Positions 24,151-36,128 of a stretch of 64,000 nt of DNA are shown piece by piece. Under the pieces are notes generated by a model, which saw only the letters and a program-made list of their open reading frames with translations, was not told the DNA's origin and ran no database searches. The stretch lies in NCBI GenBank assembly GCA_030512295.1, contig JAULSR010000001.1, positions 9,447,001 through 9,511,000 on the forward strand, read 5' to 3'. The stretch's first letter is position 1. Each line of letters starts with the position of its first letter. This DNA comes from Bombardia bombarda. Taxonomy: Eukaryota; Ascomycota; Sordariomycetes; Sordariales; Lasiosphaeriaceae. The position numbers and the translations under genes are program-made.

Positions 24151-25467
24151 TCGTGATCCAGATCAATGTCTCTCTCTGCAGGACTACAGACGTGAAATGG
24201 CTGCCTTGGCTCGCTTGGATATGTCTGTCTCGTCCCTGCGGCAGTGGCGTGGGGTGCCTTGAGGGGGGCTTGAGGGGATGCATGAGAGAAACACACACAC
24301 ACTGGGCGTGTGGGGAAACGAAAGACAGAACCCAAGGAGGGATAGATCAGCAGACAGTGCGCGGGGGAGAGGGGGGAAAGCGAGGGGGAAATCCTTCTCG
24401 GTCGGTCCCGTGGTGTGGAGTACCTAGTGGAGTTGGGGGAGTTGGGTGCCTAGTGCTTGGTATGGAAGAGGAGACTGGGTGCGCTTTTGATCATTGTTGG
24501 GTGAAGTGAATGGTGTATGTGAATAGACGTTCTATTGAGGGATACTTCCAATGAAAGACTTTGTGGCGAGTCTTTCTCGGCTGCCTTGTCTGTCTCTGAC
24601 TTGGGAAAAGGAGGGGGTGATGGTGGGGTGGGTGGTTGTTGAGAAATTGATGAAATATTGGTAAGGCGGAAATGGTGAAAACAGGTAAATTGGTGTGGTG
24701 AAGGACCTCCTCAATTTGGTGGTGGCAATCAGTCAGTCGGTCACGAAGCAGCCTACGTCGGTGGCTCGGTGGATGGATTGGGATTGAAATGGAAGGCGCG
24801 ACAGGCATGCCTTGGTAAGACACGCCCAGCTTTATTCGGTCGCGCGGTCACCTGTCTTCCGCAATCACACCCGTCTTGGAGAAATACAACATTCGCGCAA
24901 ACCTGGTTCACGAAGTTCACTTGACGTTACGTAAAGCATCTCTTATTGCTGTGTGGTTGGTATGTACGTTGACATGTGTGTCCCTTGCTGAGTGGTCTCA
25001 GGGAGATACTAAGTAATAAATTCTCTAAACAAATGTGTGGATATAGTACTGATCTCTCAAAGTAGTGAACCTGACGGAAGCAAGCTACACGATACATGAT
25101 TCAAATGCCCATTTTCGGCAAAAGCTGAGCTGTTAGGGATATACTTGCTTTTGAGTTGGATATCCACAAGAGACTCAATTGCCTGTTTGTTTTCGGGCTT
25201 CCCAAAGCCAGCCCCTATTTTTGTGTAACAAAGTCTGGACTGCTTCATCTGTACTTGTCTCTGGCGGGAATGTCTCACTTCTATTCGACACCTCCTTGTT
25301 CAGTGTCTTTCTCAAAGAGGAAGTGAGTTAGCTTCCGCTTGGCGGATCAAAACGGGCATTCTTCTGGAAACCAGGCCCCTCCCTGAGAAAATAGATCATC
25401 ACCATTTACAACCACCAACCAAAAGTGGCCGGCCTGCTCAGCTCAGCACAATCACAACCACACCAAG

Positions 25468-25493
25468 CCAGCCAGCCAGCCAGCCAGCCAGCC
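25468..25493 (+). repeat. (CAGC)n repeat in the 5' leader of the zeta-like kinase
   Basis: Six tandem CCAG/CAGC units end three bases before the ATG at 25497, so they lie in the transcript leader. The repeat is free of ATG. Confidence 0.9.
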
Positions 25494-25496
25494 ACC

Positions 25497-26510
25497 ATGG
25501 CCGGCGGCATCCCCAACGAGTGGAAGCTCACACCCGAAGAGCGCCTCTCAATCTTCAACACCGAAATCACCAAACACGAACTCGACCCCTACATCCACAA
25601 ACCCAACCCCAAACCCTCCAGCAACCAGCCCCTAGCCGTCATCATCGTCGGCCAAACCGGCGCAGGCAAAACCCGCCTCGCCCCCGAACTCCTCCAAGCC
25701 ATGACCACCACCACCACCACCACCGCCCACAGTCCCAGCCCAGCGCACTTCATCGCCGACACCTACAAAACCTACCACCCCCGCTACGCCGACTGCCTCC
25801 GCACCTCCCCCGGCAAGGCCTCGGCCCTCGCCGGCCTCGACGCCCGCGTCTGGCTGACCATGGCCTGCGAGCACGCCGCCGCCCACCGGCTCGACGTCCT
25901 CGTCGAGTCGGCCTGCCGCCACCCAGACGACTTCTGCAACCTCGCCACAGTCTTCCACGCCGCCGGCTACGCCGTCCGCGTCGCCATCCTCGCCGTTCCC
26001 GAGGCCCTCAGCCGGCTCGGCATCCTCGTCAGGTACTACCGGAACCTGCCCGAGGCGCAGTCGCGCGGCCTGCCGCCTCGTTTGACGCCCAAGGCCGTGC
26101 ACGATGATAGCTACGCGGGGCTGGCGTACGCGGCGAGGTTTATTGACGAGGACGAGGCGGTCGATGGGGTCATTGTGGTGAGGAGGAATAATATGTTGGC
26201 CTATAGGAATGAGAGGAGGAGGGATGATGGCGAAGGGCAGCGGGTCTGGAAGAGTGATGCGGCGGCGTCTGGGGCGCTCGAGATGGAGAGGGCGAGGCCC
26301 TTGTCTGAAGACGAGTGGCGGACGGCAAGGGCTGATATTGACGAGCTCAGGGGGCTGGGGGATCCCAAGGTGGATGCGCAGATTGCAGAGATCGAGGCTT
26401 GTATGCCGCTAGGCCCTGGAGCCAGTGTCGGTGGTAATGGTGGTGAACCATCTCCACCACTTGAGCCGTTACATGCGGCTGACTTTATTGGTGGAGGGGT
26501 TGGACAGTGA
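25497..26510 (+). CDS. Zeta-toxin-fold P-loop kinase
   Basis: Single-exon gene of 337 aa with start context CCACCATGG; the in-frame triplet further upstream is GTG, not ATG. The Walker A motif VGQTGAGKT lies near residues 51-59. An IADTYKTYHPRY block follows (zeta family: Asp and Arg/Lys near an HP pair), then DVLVESACRHPDDF, then a hydrophobic strand with an arginine lid region. This order fits the zeta toxin/UDP-N-acetylglucosamine kinase family, whose bacterial members phosphorylate UDP-GlcNAc. No antitoxin-like partner is next to it. Fungal members stand alone and their substrate is not established, so a toxic role should not be assumed. The C-terminal third is family-poor and acidic. Codon use shifts from strong C-ending to G-rich after about nt 26100, but the frame stays open. 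Confidence 0.8.
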   Translation: MAGGIPNEWKLTPEERLSIFNTEITKHELDPYIHKPNPKPSSNQPLAVIIVGQTGAGKTRLAPELLQAMTTTTTTTAHSPSPAHFIADTYKTYHPRYADCLRTSPGKASALAGLDARVWLTMACEHAAAHRLDVLVESACRHPDDFCNLATVFHAAGYAVRVAILAVPEALSRLGILVRYYRNLPEAQSRGLPPRLTPKAVHDDSYAGLAYAARFIDEDEAVDGVIVVRRNNMLAYRNERRRDDGEGQRVWKSDAAASGALEMERARPLSEDEWRTARADIDELRGLGDPKVDAQIAEIEACMPLGPGASVGGNGGEPSPPLEPLHAADFIGGGVGQ

Positions 26511-27199
26511 TAGACGAGGGCGGCTTTCTTACGACGGCAAAGGGTCCGTATGAGCCGTGTTTTTGGAGTTTGATTGGGTGGTTCAATCTGCCATTAGAGG
26601 AATATGTATAGTTAGGGTGTCTGTTGGATTGATATAGAGATTTCCTAACATGATAAGACAGCAACTTTGTGCGACTGGCCCCCTCTGCTATTAATGTACT
26701 TCAATCAGACAGTCATCACAAAATGCACCAGTGATACAAGCCAAGAGCAGCCCGCCCACGCATTCTCAACGGCTGTTTCCTTCTTTGCCGAGGAGAAGAA
26801 TAGGATATGGATATTCCCTATGTTCTGCTGTCCTAGAACGAATAAGGAAAAAGCAAAAACCAAGACCACGCAAACGCATGCACGTATTTTCCTCAACCGG
26901 TCCTCCTACCCTACCTAGGCAGCCGTGCTCTTCATACTTTGCAAAGTGTGAAAAGAGGCCATTACCCCCTATTCTCCCGCCAGACCAAAACCAAAAAGAA
27001 AAGCTAATAAGCCCCTGAATGAGCTTTGGTAGGAACAACGCTGGACGGCAGATTACACAAAAGCACACACACCACGCATCCTCTTCAGCACAAAACCAAT
27101 CAACTGACTTGGCCAGCCAATCTAGCTATCCATCCACCAATCCCACACACAACATCACAGACACCATCCAATCCCAATCCCCACGAACGAGTTTTATCC
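26511..27199. other. Convergent 3' intergenic region
   Basis: 689 bases between the stops of the zeta-like kinase (+) and coronin (-). Nothing coding seen; it should carry the two 3' UTRs. Confidence 0.6.
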
Positions 27200-29762
27200 C
27201 TAAGACCTCGCAACCTCCAGCTCCAGCTCCAACTGCCTGATCCGCTCGCCCTGCTCCACCGACCCTGTGCCCACTCTCTTCTTGAGCGTCTCAACCTCAG
27301 CAGCCAGCTGACCAATGACCTGGCTCTGCGCGCCAATCTTTTCGCTCTGCGCGCCAATAATCTTGGTCTGCTCCTCCAGCAGATGCTTGATTTCCTCCAG
27401 CGTAGCCTCAACAACAGAATTGCCCGAGTAGACCGGAGCCGGAGCAGCAGCGGGAGCAGCAGCGGAAGCGCGCGGGAACGTCGGCGAAGCAGCCACCTGA
27501 GGCGACTTGATGGGCGAGGGCGGCTTGGCCTGGGTGAGGGCCACAGTTGGTGTTCTGATTGGCGAGGGGCGCTTCGGCTCCGAGCGAGCTTGCACAGGCG
27601 CCGCCCGTGGCGTGGGCCTCGAAATCTCCTCGAAGCTCGACGCATCGTCATCATCATCCTCCGATGACACGTCGTTATCCTGGAACTTGTTCGCCATCGC
27701 CGAAATAGAGGCCTTCTGGTCCGTCACATTCGGGGGTGAACGGATAGGAGTAGGTGCAGGCGCGGGTTCGGGTGCCTTCTTGGGGGCCGGAGCTGCCGCC
27801 GGTGCGGGCGCAGGGGCCGAAGTAGTTGCCGACGGCTTGAACTCCGAAGCCACCTCGACAGGCGCATTTCCGTCGTATATGCTTTCCAGATCGATCTTGG
27901 GGGCGACCGCGGTCTTACCATCGAGCCATTCCAGAGCAGACATGGCCGGCCTCGAGCCAAATGCTGGAGGGTAAATGTCTGACTGGAAGGTCTCGGCACG
28001 ACGAGGCACAGTGAATGAAATTGGTTCAATATACGAGTCGTTTACAGTCTTGTAGGCTCTCATGATTTCGTTGTCGTGGACCTGGTCTTGTTAGATCTTC
28101 CGGTGCTTCATTTGCTAAGAGCCAGGAACTCATACGTTGATACCGCGCCTCGGCACGAAGGCAATACCTCTCTGAGGATCCGCAGACTTGTATTCAGAGA
28201 GGAATTCGAACTTGTCGTTCTCATACTCAAAGTATCGGATGTTGCCATCACTTGGGCATGTTAGCGCATTGCCTTCATTATCAATAGCGGGAACGGTGAC
28301 TTACCCCTTTCCGGCGAGATACAGGCAGTTGGACCCATCATCTGTACCCAGAGTTAGAAATCGTTGTTACACAAAACACAAAAAGGACTGGCGGCAGCTT
28401 ACCCCAGAAAGGCATGCAGACACCCGAGATAGAGTCGAGAGATGTGAAGCCTCCGATGGGCTCCTTATTACCCGGCTCCCACAAGGCGATCTGCCTGTCG
28501 CTCATTCTCGAGAAGCCGGTAGTGGCGATACGGTTGTGCTCGCCCATCCACACAGCGCGACTGTTCTTGGCGCCCTCGTGACCAGCGTACTCGTGCACTG
28601 GCTTCTCCTGGCGCACATCCCACACGCGCAGCTTCTTGTCTCTTGACGTGGTCACCATCATGGCGCCATTGGCGCTCCACGACAGACTCTGCACGATGTC
28701 GGGGTGCTTGAGCGAGAGGTTGGCCTGACCGGTGCCGATGTCCCAGAGCTTGATTGTGAGGTCGCCAGAGGCCGAGGCGAGGATGTTCTCGGCGGCGGGG
28801 TTGAAGAGAACCTGGCCGACCTTTCTGCAAGACGACTAAACATGAGCGCAATGAACAGGGGAGGGGGCTATACAGGGGGGGAGGGCGCAGCCGTCGGACC
28901 TCGAGTGGCCAGTCAACCTGCTGACTGGCGAGACGTGGGTGATTTCCTCGGCATCTGTGTAGAGGGTGAAGTTCTCGGGCACCTGCCATATGAAGACCTT
29001 GCCATCATCGGAGGCCGAGGCAATCACTCGATCGTTGAAGGGGTTCCTGGGGTCGAGTTAGAGTGGTCGGTCAGGATGGTGAGAGGGGTTGTTGGGCACG
29101 CACCAGTCCGTGTCCAGCACCGCAGCCGTGTGGCCCCTAAACAGCGGTATTTGGTCGGGCAACTTTCCGCGCTCATTGAGGGGAATGACGGCGAATGCGC
29201 CGCCGCCGCTCGACTCCCAATTGACCGACAAATACTCGGGGTTGGCCTACAGAGGTAGAGAGGGTCAGCAATCAGCACGCGACCAGAGCTGGGCACCAGT
29301 AAGCGGGTAGGTGCTGCACAGTAAAGTGCAGTGCAGCTCCCAAGGCAAGAGGCGCTTGTGTCGACATAATGGAAAGATCGAAAAATGGTGGGTGAGCGGG
29401 AATGGTGGTGGTAGTGGTAGTGGTAGTGGCAGTACCTTTACGAGGTTGGTATCCCAGGCATTGCGACTAATGTGGATGTTGTCGTAGCAGAATTCCTTTC
29501 TCGTCGGCTTGCCAAAGACATGTCCTACATTAATCGGCTACTATTAGCTATCTAGTGCATGGCTGAGACGTTGGGCGTTGAACGTTGAGGGCTGAGGAGC
29601 GACGGGCGGCGATGGGCGATGAGCGCTGAGCGCTGATCGCTGTGCTCCGCACCTTCAAGCTCGAGCAACTCCAGGAACCCCAGAAAAGGGACCTGAAAAC
29701 GGGCACGACGGGAGCGGCAAAAGCTTACGATATTTCGACGCTCGCACAAAACGGCCGGCCAT
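27200..29762 (-). CDS. CRN1: Coronin, actin-binding WD40 protein
   Basis: Binds and bundles F-actin and regulates Arp2/3 at actin patches. Eight exons: complement(29729..29762), (29436..29524), (29104..29246), (28900..29046), (28403..28824), (28305..28341), (28136..28250) and (27200..28081); introns 204, 189, 57, 75, 61, 54 and 54 bases; 622 aa. Starts MAGRFVRASKYRHVFGKPTR, the coronin signature. WD repeats run to about residue 330, for example VIASASDDGKVFIWQVPE and ASGDLTIKLWDIGTGQANLS. The coronin-specific extension RGINVHDNEIMRAYK follows, then a Pro/Ala-rich unique region. The C-terminal coiled coil (EATLEEIKHLLEEQTKIIGA onward) should trimerise. The 34-base first exon and the 37-base sixth exon are short but keep frame exactly. 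Divergent from the CDK gene. Confidence 0.95.
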
Positions 29763-30706
29763 GGAAAAGAAGAGGGCGAAGAAACTAGAAATCAGGTGTA
29801 GGATAGGAAAGGGGTTGGTCGGTCGCGTGCACCAGCAATTGGGCGTCGTAAGGTTCGAGAGGGCTTGGAGATAAAGGAGGACGATTCGGGGTTGCGAATG
29901 CGGTCCCTCGTAAGTCGTAGCCCAGGTTGCCAAGAGGTCAAGCTTGGCGCGGCTGAGACCCTGGGCGGGCCCAGGCTCGCCAGGCTCAGCCCCTCTGTAC
30001 AACTTCCAACTTCTCACCTTGGCCTAACTTGATTGCCTGCCGCCCCCTGCCGCTGGGCTGCCCCTCCTGAGTCAATAAACACCCTTGAGCCCGGGGTCAT
30101 TAGGGTGCCTAGCATGACGTGCAGCTACAACCCTAACCCCGTTTCGTTTCCTTAGCCGCTTGGAGTTTCTCAAGTTATTAAGAATGTGAACATCCAATGT
30201 ATCGTATAAAGTCAGGAATATACCAAGGAAATCCAATCAACAGACCAGACTGTTGCTCAACGATGACGATAATCTGCTTCCAAACAGGAAGAAATAAAAA
30301 CCCCGTTCCATGTGGTGTTGGCGCTTCTAAGTTACCTAGGCAATGCCTTGCATTAGTGAAGTCGCGCCAAGCTTCGACCAACCAAGCCGCAACTCTCCAC
30401 AAACACCGCTGAAAGAAGCTCTCGCCTCACTCCGATCGCATTTGCCTCTCAGATATAGAATCTCCCAAGCAAACCCCACGAGATGACAGCGCACCATCAC
30501 GGGCGCACGGACAGGGTGTTGCGATTTTTAAATTGTCATATAGTGGGATACAGATAAAGGAAGACAATCCCGAGCAAGCAACCAAGCAACCAAACCGCCC
30601 TCTAAAATAACCTACAAGGAACCTGTGCTGGCACTAAAGCAAGGTCCTTATCGTGACGTTAGTTAGCGACAGTCGCAACCCGAACGACCCACCACCAAAA
30701 ACAACA
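29763..30706. other. Divergent upstream region of coronin and the CDK gene
   Basis: 944 bases between opposite start codons, presumed to hold both promoters. No coding sequence or repeat recognised. Confidence 0.6.
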
Positions 30707-32297
30707 ATGGCAAGCAAAGCAAAGTCATCCCGCTGGGCAGACAACGAAGCCGATGCCGCTCTAGAAGCACAGTCGAAGAAAGAAAAGGAGGAAAAGAAGC
30801 GCCTAAAGGCCGAAAAGGCGCGCAAGCAGCAGATCGAGGCCGAGAAGCAACAACAGGCCCTCGAGGCCCAAGCCCAAGCCAGAGCTGAAGCCGCCACACC
30901 GCAAATAACAGCACATCGACAGAAGCAGCAGGGCGACGAACTCGGCGACGATGACTCGGCGAATGGCCCCCCCGTGAAGCGACGAAGGCTGTCGCCGGAA
31001 CGCGACACACGAGCTACCGACTCGCCAGCCGCTGTGGGAGTCGCGCCGGACAGCAGCAGTAACACAAAGCTGCTGCGCTTCGAAGGCGGGGCGTTTGGCA
31101 GGTGTCGGAGCGTGGAGAACTACGACAAGCTCAACGACATCGAGGAGGGCGCATACGGATGGGTCGCGCGGGCGCAGGAGGTCGCCACCGGCAAAGTGGT
31201 GGCGCTCAAGAGACTAAAGATCGACCCCAAAGATCGCAGCGGCCTGCCCGTCACAGGTCTGCGCGAGATACAGATCCTCAAGGACTGTCACCACCGAAAT
31301 GTGGTCAAGTTGCAGGAGGTGGTGGTCGGGGAGGACACGAGCAAGATTGAAAAGTACGCTTCCCTACCCAACCCCCTTTTTCCGTCCGACCTGTGTTTAT
31401 TCACATCAAAAAGAAACAATAAGTGCTAACCAACCAACCAGCATCTTCCTCGTCCTCGACTTCATCGAGCACGACGTCAAGAGCATCCTCGAGGACATGC
31501 CCGAGCCCTTCCTCGCCTCCGAGGTCAAGACCCTCCTCCTCCAGCTCGCCTCGGGCGTCGCCTACCTGCACGACAACTGGATCCTTCACCGCGACCTCAA
31601 GACCTCCAACCTCCTCCTCAACAACCGTGGCCAGCTCAAGATCGCCGACTTCGGCATGGCCCGCTACGTCGGCGACCCGCCCCCCAAACTCACCCAGCTC
31701 GTCGTCACCCTCTGGTACCGCGCCCCCGAGCTCCTCCTCGGCGCCGCCCGCTACGGCCAGCCCGTCGACATGTGGTCCGTCGGCTGCATCTTTGGCGAGC
31801 TCCTCACCCGCGAGCCCCTCCTGCAGGGCAAGAACGAGGTCGACGAGCTCACAAAGATCTTTGAGCTCTGCGGCATCCCCACCGACGAGTCCTGGCCCAT
31901 GTTCAAGCGCCTGCCCAACGCCCGCGCCCTGCGCCTGCCCGCAAAGACCCCCGGCGCCGCCACCGGCCCCGTCATCCGCGCAAAGTTCCCCTTGCTCACC
32001 GCCGCAGGTGTCTCCCTGCTTGGCGGTCTGCTGGCCCTCGACCCGGATAAGAGGCCGTCTGCCAAGGAGATGCTCGCCCACGAGTACTTCCGCCAGGACC
32101 CGAAACCGAAGCAGGAGGCCATGTTTCCTACCTTTCCTAGCAAGGCCGGCCAGGAGAGGCGGAGGAGGAAGAGGACGCCCAACGCGCCTGGGCGGGGCGA
32201 GCAGGCTGTGGATCTGGGAGCCGTGGATTTTAGTGGGATATTCTCTGGGCGGGAGAAGGAGGAAAGGGGAGGGGGCTTTTCTTTGCGAATGGTATAG
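30707..32297 (+). CDS. Cyclin-dependent kinase of the CDK10/CDK11 (PITSLRE-like) group
   Basis: Protein kinase of the CDK family, probably acting in transcription or RNA-processing control. Exons 30707..31353 and 31442..32297 with an 88-base intron (GTACGC...ACCAG) give 500 aa. Residues 1-125 are a Lys/Glu/Gln-rich, probably coiled-coil tail with a PPVKRRRLSPE nuclear-signal-like patch. The kinase domain starts near residue 135: EEGAYGWVARAQ, VALKRLKI, and the PSTAIRE-equivalent helix reading PVTGLREIQIL, closest to PITSLRE. HRDLKTSNLLL, DFGMARYVG and VVTLWYRAPELLLG follow. All catalytic motifs are intact. The C-terminus is basic. The intron splits the segment before NIFLVLDFIEHD and is needed for frame. 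CDK10 and CDK11 cannot be told apart by eye; the long N-terminal tail leans toward CDK11. Confidence 0.9.
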
Positions 32298-32795
32298 GGA
32301 GGGAAGTTGGTTACGAGGCTGGCTTGTATATATAAAGATATATAACCAGTATATCAAGCTGAGTTTCAAAGGGATTGATTAAATGAAGAGATATGCCATC
32401 ATTACTATTGCGCTACCGATATATGCAAAACCCATGCAAATAACACACGTACAACCTAATGTATGCCAAATAACAGAAATTTCTTTTCTCTCTCTCTCTC
32501 TCTCAGAGAAAGAATCCAGAAAAAAACAATAATATGTAAAGATCCCATCATGTTCCAAAAATTGCAATGAATGAACGAACACAAATGTTTTATCGACCCA
32601 TAAACGCCGTCTTCCCCGTGCACTTGCACACCCTCCATCCTCACCCTCCCATAAAGTATTAATAATTATACTCCCTCCCCACCTTCAACAAGAAAAACCC
32701 CCCTCTTTCCATCCAGACATTACAACAAAATAGTAACATCCCTTTTTTCCAGATTAGATGCTTGCACATGTACACACACACTCACCTTCTCCCCC
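32298..32795. other. Convergent 3' intergenic region with a TC repeat
   Basis: 498 bases between two stop codons. It includes an 18-base TC microsatellite at 32487-32504. AT-rich, no coding sequence. Confidence 0.6.
32487..32504 (+). repeat. (TC)9 microsatellite
   Basis: Nine TC units between the convergent CDK and DUF7137-like genes. Confidence 0.9.
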
Positions 32796-33767
32796 CTAAA
32801 CAAACGCTCCCCACCCCACCACAAACCACGTAAAGCTCACAATCGTCACCGCACTCATCGCCACCGCCGCGCCCAATCCCCTCCGCTCCAAGGCCCCCAT
32901 CGCCGCGCTGCACGTCGCGCACTGCCACCCGTCCGCAATCGACGTGTAGCTCTGCGGCGCGTACAGCCCAAACTTCAAGCCCGTGAACGGCTGCAGATAC
33001 CCGGGCTCCGGCGCCGCCGAGATGCTGCTGTCGGCATCGTAAATAATCAGATTGTACTCCTCCGTGAGCAGGGGCTTGGCCACGCCCGTCTGCTGGTAGG
33101 CGCCCGTGTCCCAGGTGAAGCTGCCGGCCGTCTTGAACGTCATGTTCTGCGTGAGCGTCCACGTCTGCTTGGCGATGGAGCAGCTGACGAGCACATCGAG
33201 CGCCGTCGGCGTGCCCTGCAGGTTCGTGTAGTTCCAGCCCCACGTGACGTGGTCGCCGATCTTGTAGAGCTGCGTGCCTTGCGCGGCCGAGGGGGTCAGC
33301 ATCACGATGCCGCCGGCGGGGTCTTGTGGGTTGAATTGCGTCTGCTTGGGCGCGCTGGTCGTCGAGCGGGTGCCGCCGGTGCCCGTGTTGGTGCCGGTGC
33401 CGGAGGTTGGGGCGTGGGCCGTGTTGAGGTTGTGGCCTGTGGTGGCGGAGTCGGAGTCGGAGTTGGAGGAGGATGGGCCGGATGTTGGGGTCGGGGATGC
33501 GGATGCGGTGGCGGGGGAGGAGTAGGTTGCTAGGGTGCGTATGGAGGATGTGGGAGAGTTCGTGGATGCTGTGACGAGGCAGGGTTAGTTAGTGAATTTT
33601 CCTTCGTCGAACGTAGAGGGAGATGGGATTCGCATACAGCCATCGTCTTGCCGAACCACCAGGGCGTCAAGTTCGGGCAGCCACTTTGGCCATGCGGTAG
33701 CGTGTGCCAATGGTGACAAGGAGAGCAGGGCGACGGCCAGTTGACCGATGGATGTTGTTGCCTTCAT
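32796..33767 (-). CDS. Secreted, membrane-anchored fungal protein (DUF7137-like)
   Basis: Exons complement(33638..33767) and (32796..33568), intron 69 bases (GTATGC...TCACAG), 300 aa. An N-terminal signal peptide (MKATTSIGQLAVALLSLSPL, cleavage near AHATA) is followed by a Ser/Thr-rich, probably O-glycosylated stretch to about residue 110. A conserved extracellular domain then runs QFNPQDPAGGIVMLTP to LKFGLYAPQSYTSIADGWQC, with several N-glycosylation sites (NYT, NMT). A C-terminal hydrophobic segment near GLGAAVAMSAVTIVSFTWF precedes a very short end, so it is either a single-span or a GPI-anchored protein. I recognise the domain as a fungal family of unknown function; the family name is from memory. 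No enzymatic motif is visible. A cell-surface or wall role is inference only. Confidence 0.8.
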
Positions 33768-36128
33768 GGTGGGCAGTCGTGTTTCTCAACCGCGATGATG
33801 ATGGCGTTCGAAGGAGGAAGTTGTTGTTGCGAGAACTCAAAGAGAATGACTCAAAGAGCGCGCGCCCGTCCGTCGGTGGGATTTGAACAGAACAAACCCC
33901 CCGTAAACCTGGAGCGGATCACGGAATTCGGCGTCAAAGATGTTTGTCTGACGTCGGGGAGAATATGCCTGCAGTGGTTGTGGTCGTGAATAGGTTACCG
34001 ACAGCGAAGCGTGGCACGGCGTCTACTGGGCCACTCTGAGCAACCCCTATTGGCCTTGGTCGTCCGAAAACAAGAGGACCCACGCAAAAAAACGAAGGAT
34101 GCGTTCCCAAAGGAAAAAAACAATCGGTTCCTCGGCTAGATTAGATCGGTAGGGTACGGGAGCCGCGTCGGAAAGAGTAGACCGGTCGTAGCGAACGTTG
34201 TGATGAAAGCGAATGTGGTGGTGGTTGCTGAAGAAACAGAAAAACGAAAGGCGGGTTGTGTGTGTGCTCGAATGGCTTCAGGTCGTCAGGAGACAACAGG
34301 CTGCTGCTGGAATGAGAAATCGACAAATAAAGTTCCACACTGCGTCCTCCTGCAGTGGCCCGCCCAGGACCCAGTCCGGGATTGAGCGCGAGCCCGCTCA
34401 GGGGGGTCTCACGGAGGGATATGGCCAATCAGAGCCTCGCTAAGATCGCCCTTTGGGCTTAAGTGGCGTTGTGAAGCCCCGGAGACAAGCTGTTGCCCAC
34501 TCAAAGATGCCCACTCCCCAGCCAACGCCAGCAACTGACGGCATCGTATTGGTGCCACACGCACTCCAGCGCACAGGGCACAGGGCGGAGCTGTCCTGTT
34601 TTTCTCCATCATCCATCTCGTGTTGAAACCTGGTCCCCCTCTCCAACCGCACCCGCTAAAAATAGGCCGTCATTCATTCGTATTAACGAACAAGCCCTTT
34701 AGCAGTTCTTTAAAATATTATTACACGGCAAAGCCGCTATTGCCACCAAATGATTGATCGCCGGGAGGCCATTCAAATACCGGGTTTCTCCAATATTAAT
34801 TTTCATAATGGTCCGAGCAGATCCCAATAATATATCAATTCCGTTGCACCATCATGTCTCGGAGGTTGAAAGCTTTTTGGCGTCTGGTTGGACATGACAC
34901 AAAGACGCAATGCAGCACGCTGCGCTCTGGTTTCGATCGTCTCTTTCTATGCTTTTCTGTTCGGGCACTAATGCCACATCACCCCTCTTCTTGTGCATGG
35001 CTTTCAAGTGGGGACATGGGGACCTGCGGCTCGTCTGAACGGTTATGAAGCCATCAATGAAAGAGAATTTTGGCTGTCGTCCCATCATTTCGACATCGAG
35101 ATTCGCAGATGGATTGAGTTCCATCCTTCGCTTAGCTTCGCTACTCAATCCGCTACTCAATCGACAACTAACTACTAACCACTGTCCATCATAAAATGGC
35201 TCCAACTACCGCGTTTCATCTTCACATCGTTAAACTCCATACAGCGACAACCTCCCTGCCTTTTATATTCGAACGATACGTATCGATCCATCTCCACCAT
35301 GAAACACCAATGCTCGCTCTTACACTAGCGTCTTGGCTTAAAATGCGACATGCGTCTATGACACCATGAGCACAAGCTCGACTCTCACAAAACTACCCTC
35401 ATTACGATCAAGATGGTGTTATTTAGGTACCCAGCTAATCTGACGTGGTTATTACGGCGCGTCTGCAACTTTCTATGATGATGGATAGAGAGGAGTTAGT
35501 ATGGTAGCAACTGAACATACAAGTTCAAAGATCTGAATTGGTGATAAACAATTGGTATCTTTGAAGTGTCTTCCTTTTTGTTGCCAGGGAGCCTGTCAAA
35601 ACACCAATGTGGTTGTGCCGGCATCAAAGACGACGGCGGAGAGCGGGCAATACGCATCGACCTTAACTCAGTAAATAGGTCCTCTCCCACACAAAGAGGG
35701 CTGGACTGGCAAAACATCTCGATCTGTCGTCCCATATACTAGTCAGACAGGAAACCCAGGCTATCGAAAGAGAACATAAACAACAACGAGCGATCGGTCA
35801 TCCCCTTATAATCACCCAACCATATAGCATCACGCATGTTTGAGGATTTCACAAACACAGCATAGCCCCGCCTCGAACACGAAAATTGCGTCCTTCGGCT
35901 AGAATTCTAGAAACGTCAAGGCGAGAAGCACAAGTGGTACGTAGGACGAGGCGTGTAAGTCCCACTAGGTTCGGATGTTGTTTGAGGTTACGTTGTGCCC
36001 CTCGGATGCCGAGGCTTGATGCGTTACTAGCACTGCCGAGTAAAGTATGGTACTGTACCTGGTCAAGCTGTTTGCAGTCTCTCATCTTGCAGCAAACAGG
36101 ACGCCGGCGAATTGGCCGAGCATATATC
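33768..36128. other. Gene-free interval, left part
   Basis: 2.4 kb between the DUF7137-like gene start and the candidate MITE. Short open frames show no family resemblance or splice structure. Composition drifts toward AT beyond about 34,650. Promoter elements for the minus-strand gene should lie near 33,768-34,150. Confidence 0.55.

Larger units (their letters stand above)
22627..25496. other. 2.9-kb gene-free interval with simple repeats
   Basis: Between the ATG1 stop and the zeta-like kinase start. It contains a T10-G17 run, other G-rich stretches (23460-23480), an ACC microsatellite, and a CAGC repeat directly before the next gene. No recognisable coding sequence on either strand. Confidence 0.6.

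Noticed and set aside
25425..25496. Longer start for the zeta-like kinase
   Set aside because: Begins at GTG and would translate the CAGC repeat; the ATG at 25497 has a strong context.
31401..32369. Long minus-strand open frame opposite the CDK exon
   Set aside because: Antisense shadow produced by C-ending codons; the kinase motifs lie on the plus strand.
34852..35205. Minus-strand open frame of 117 codons
   Set aside because: Has an ATG but no recognisable family, no flanking splice structure and ordinary AT-rich intergenic context.
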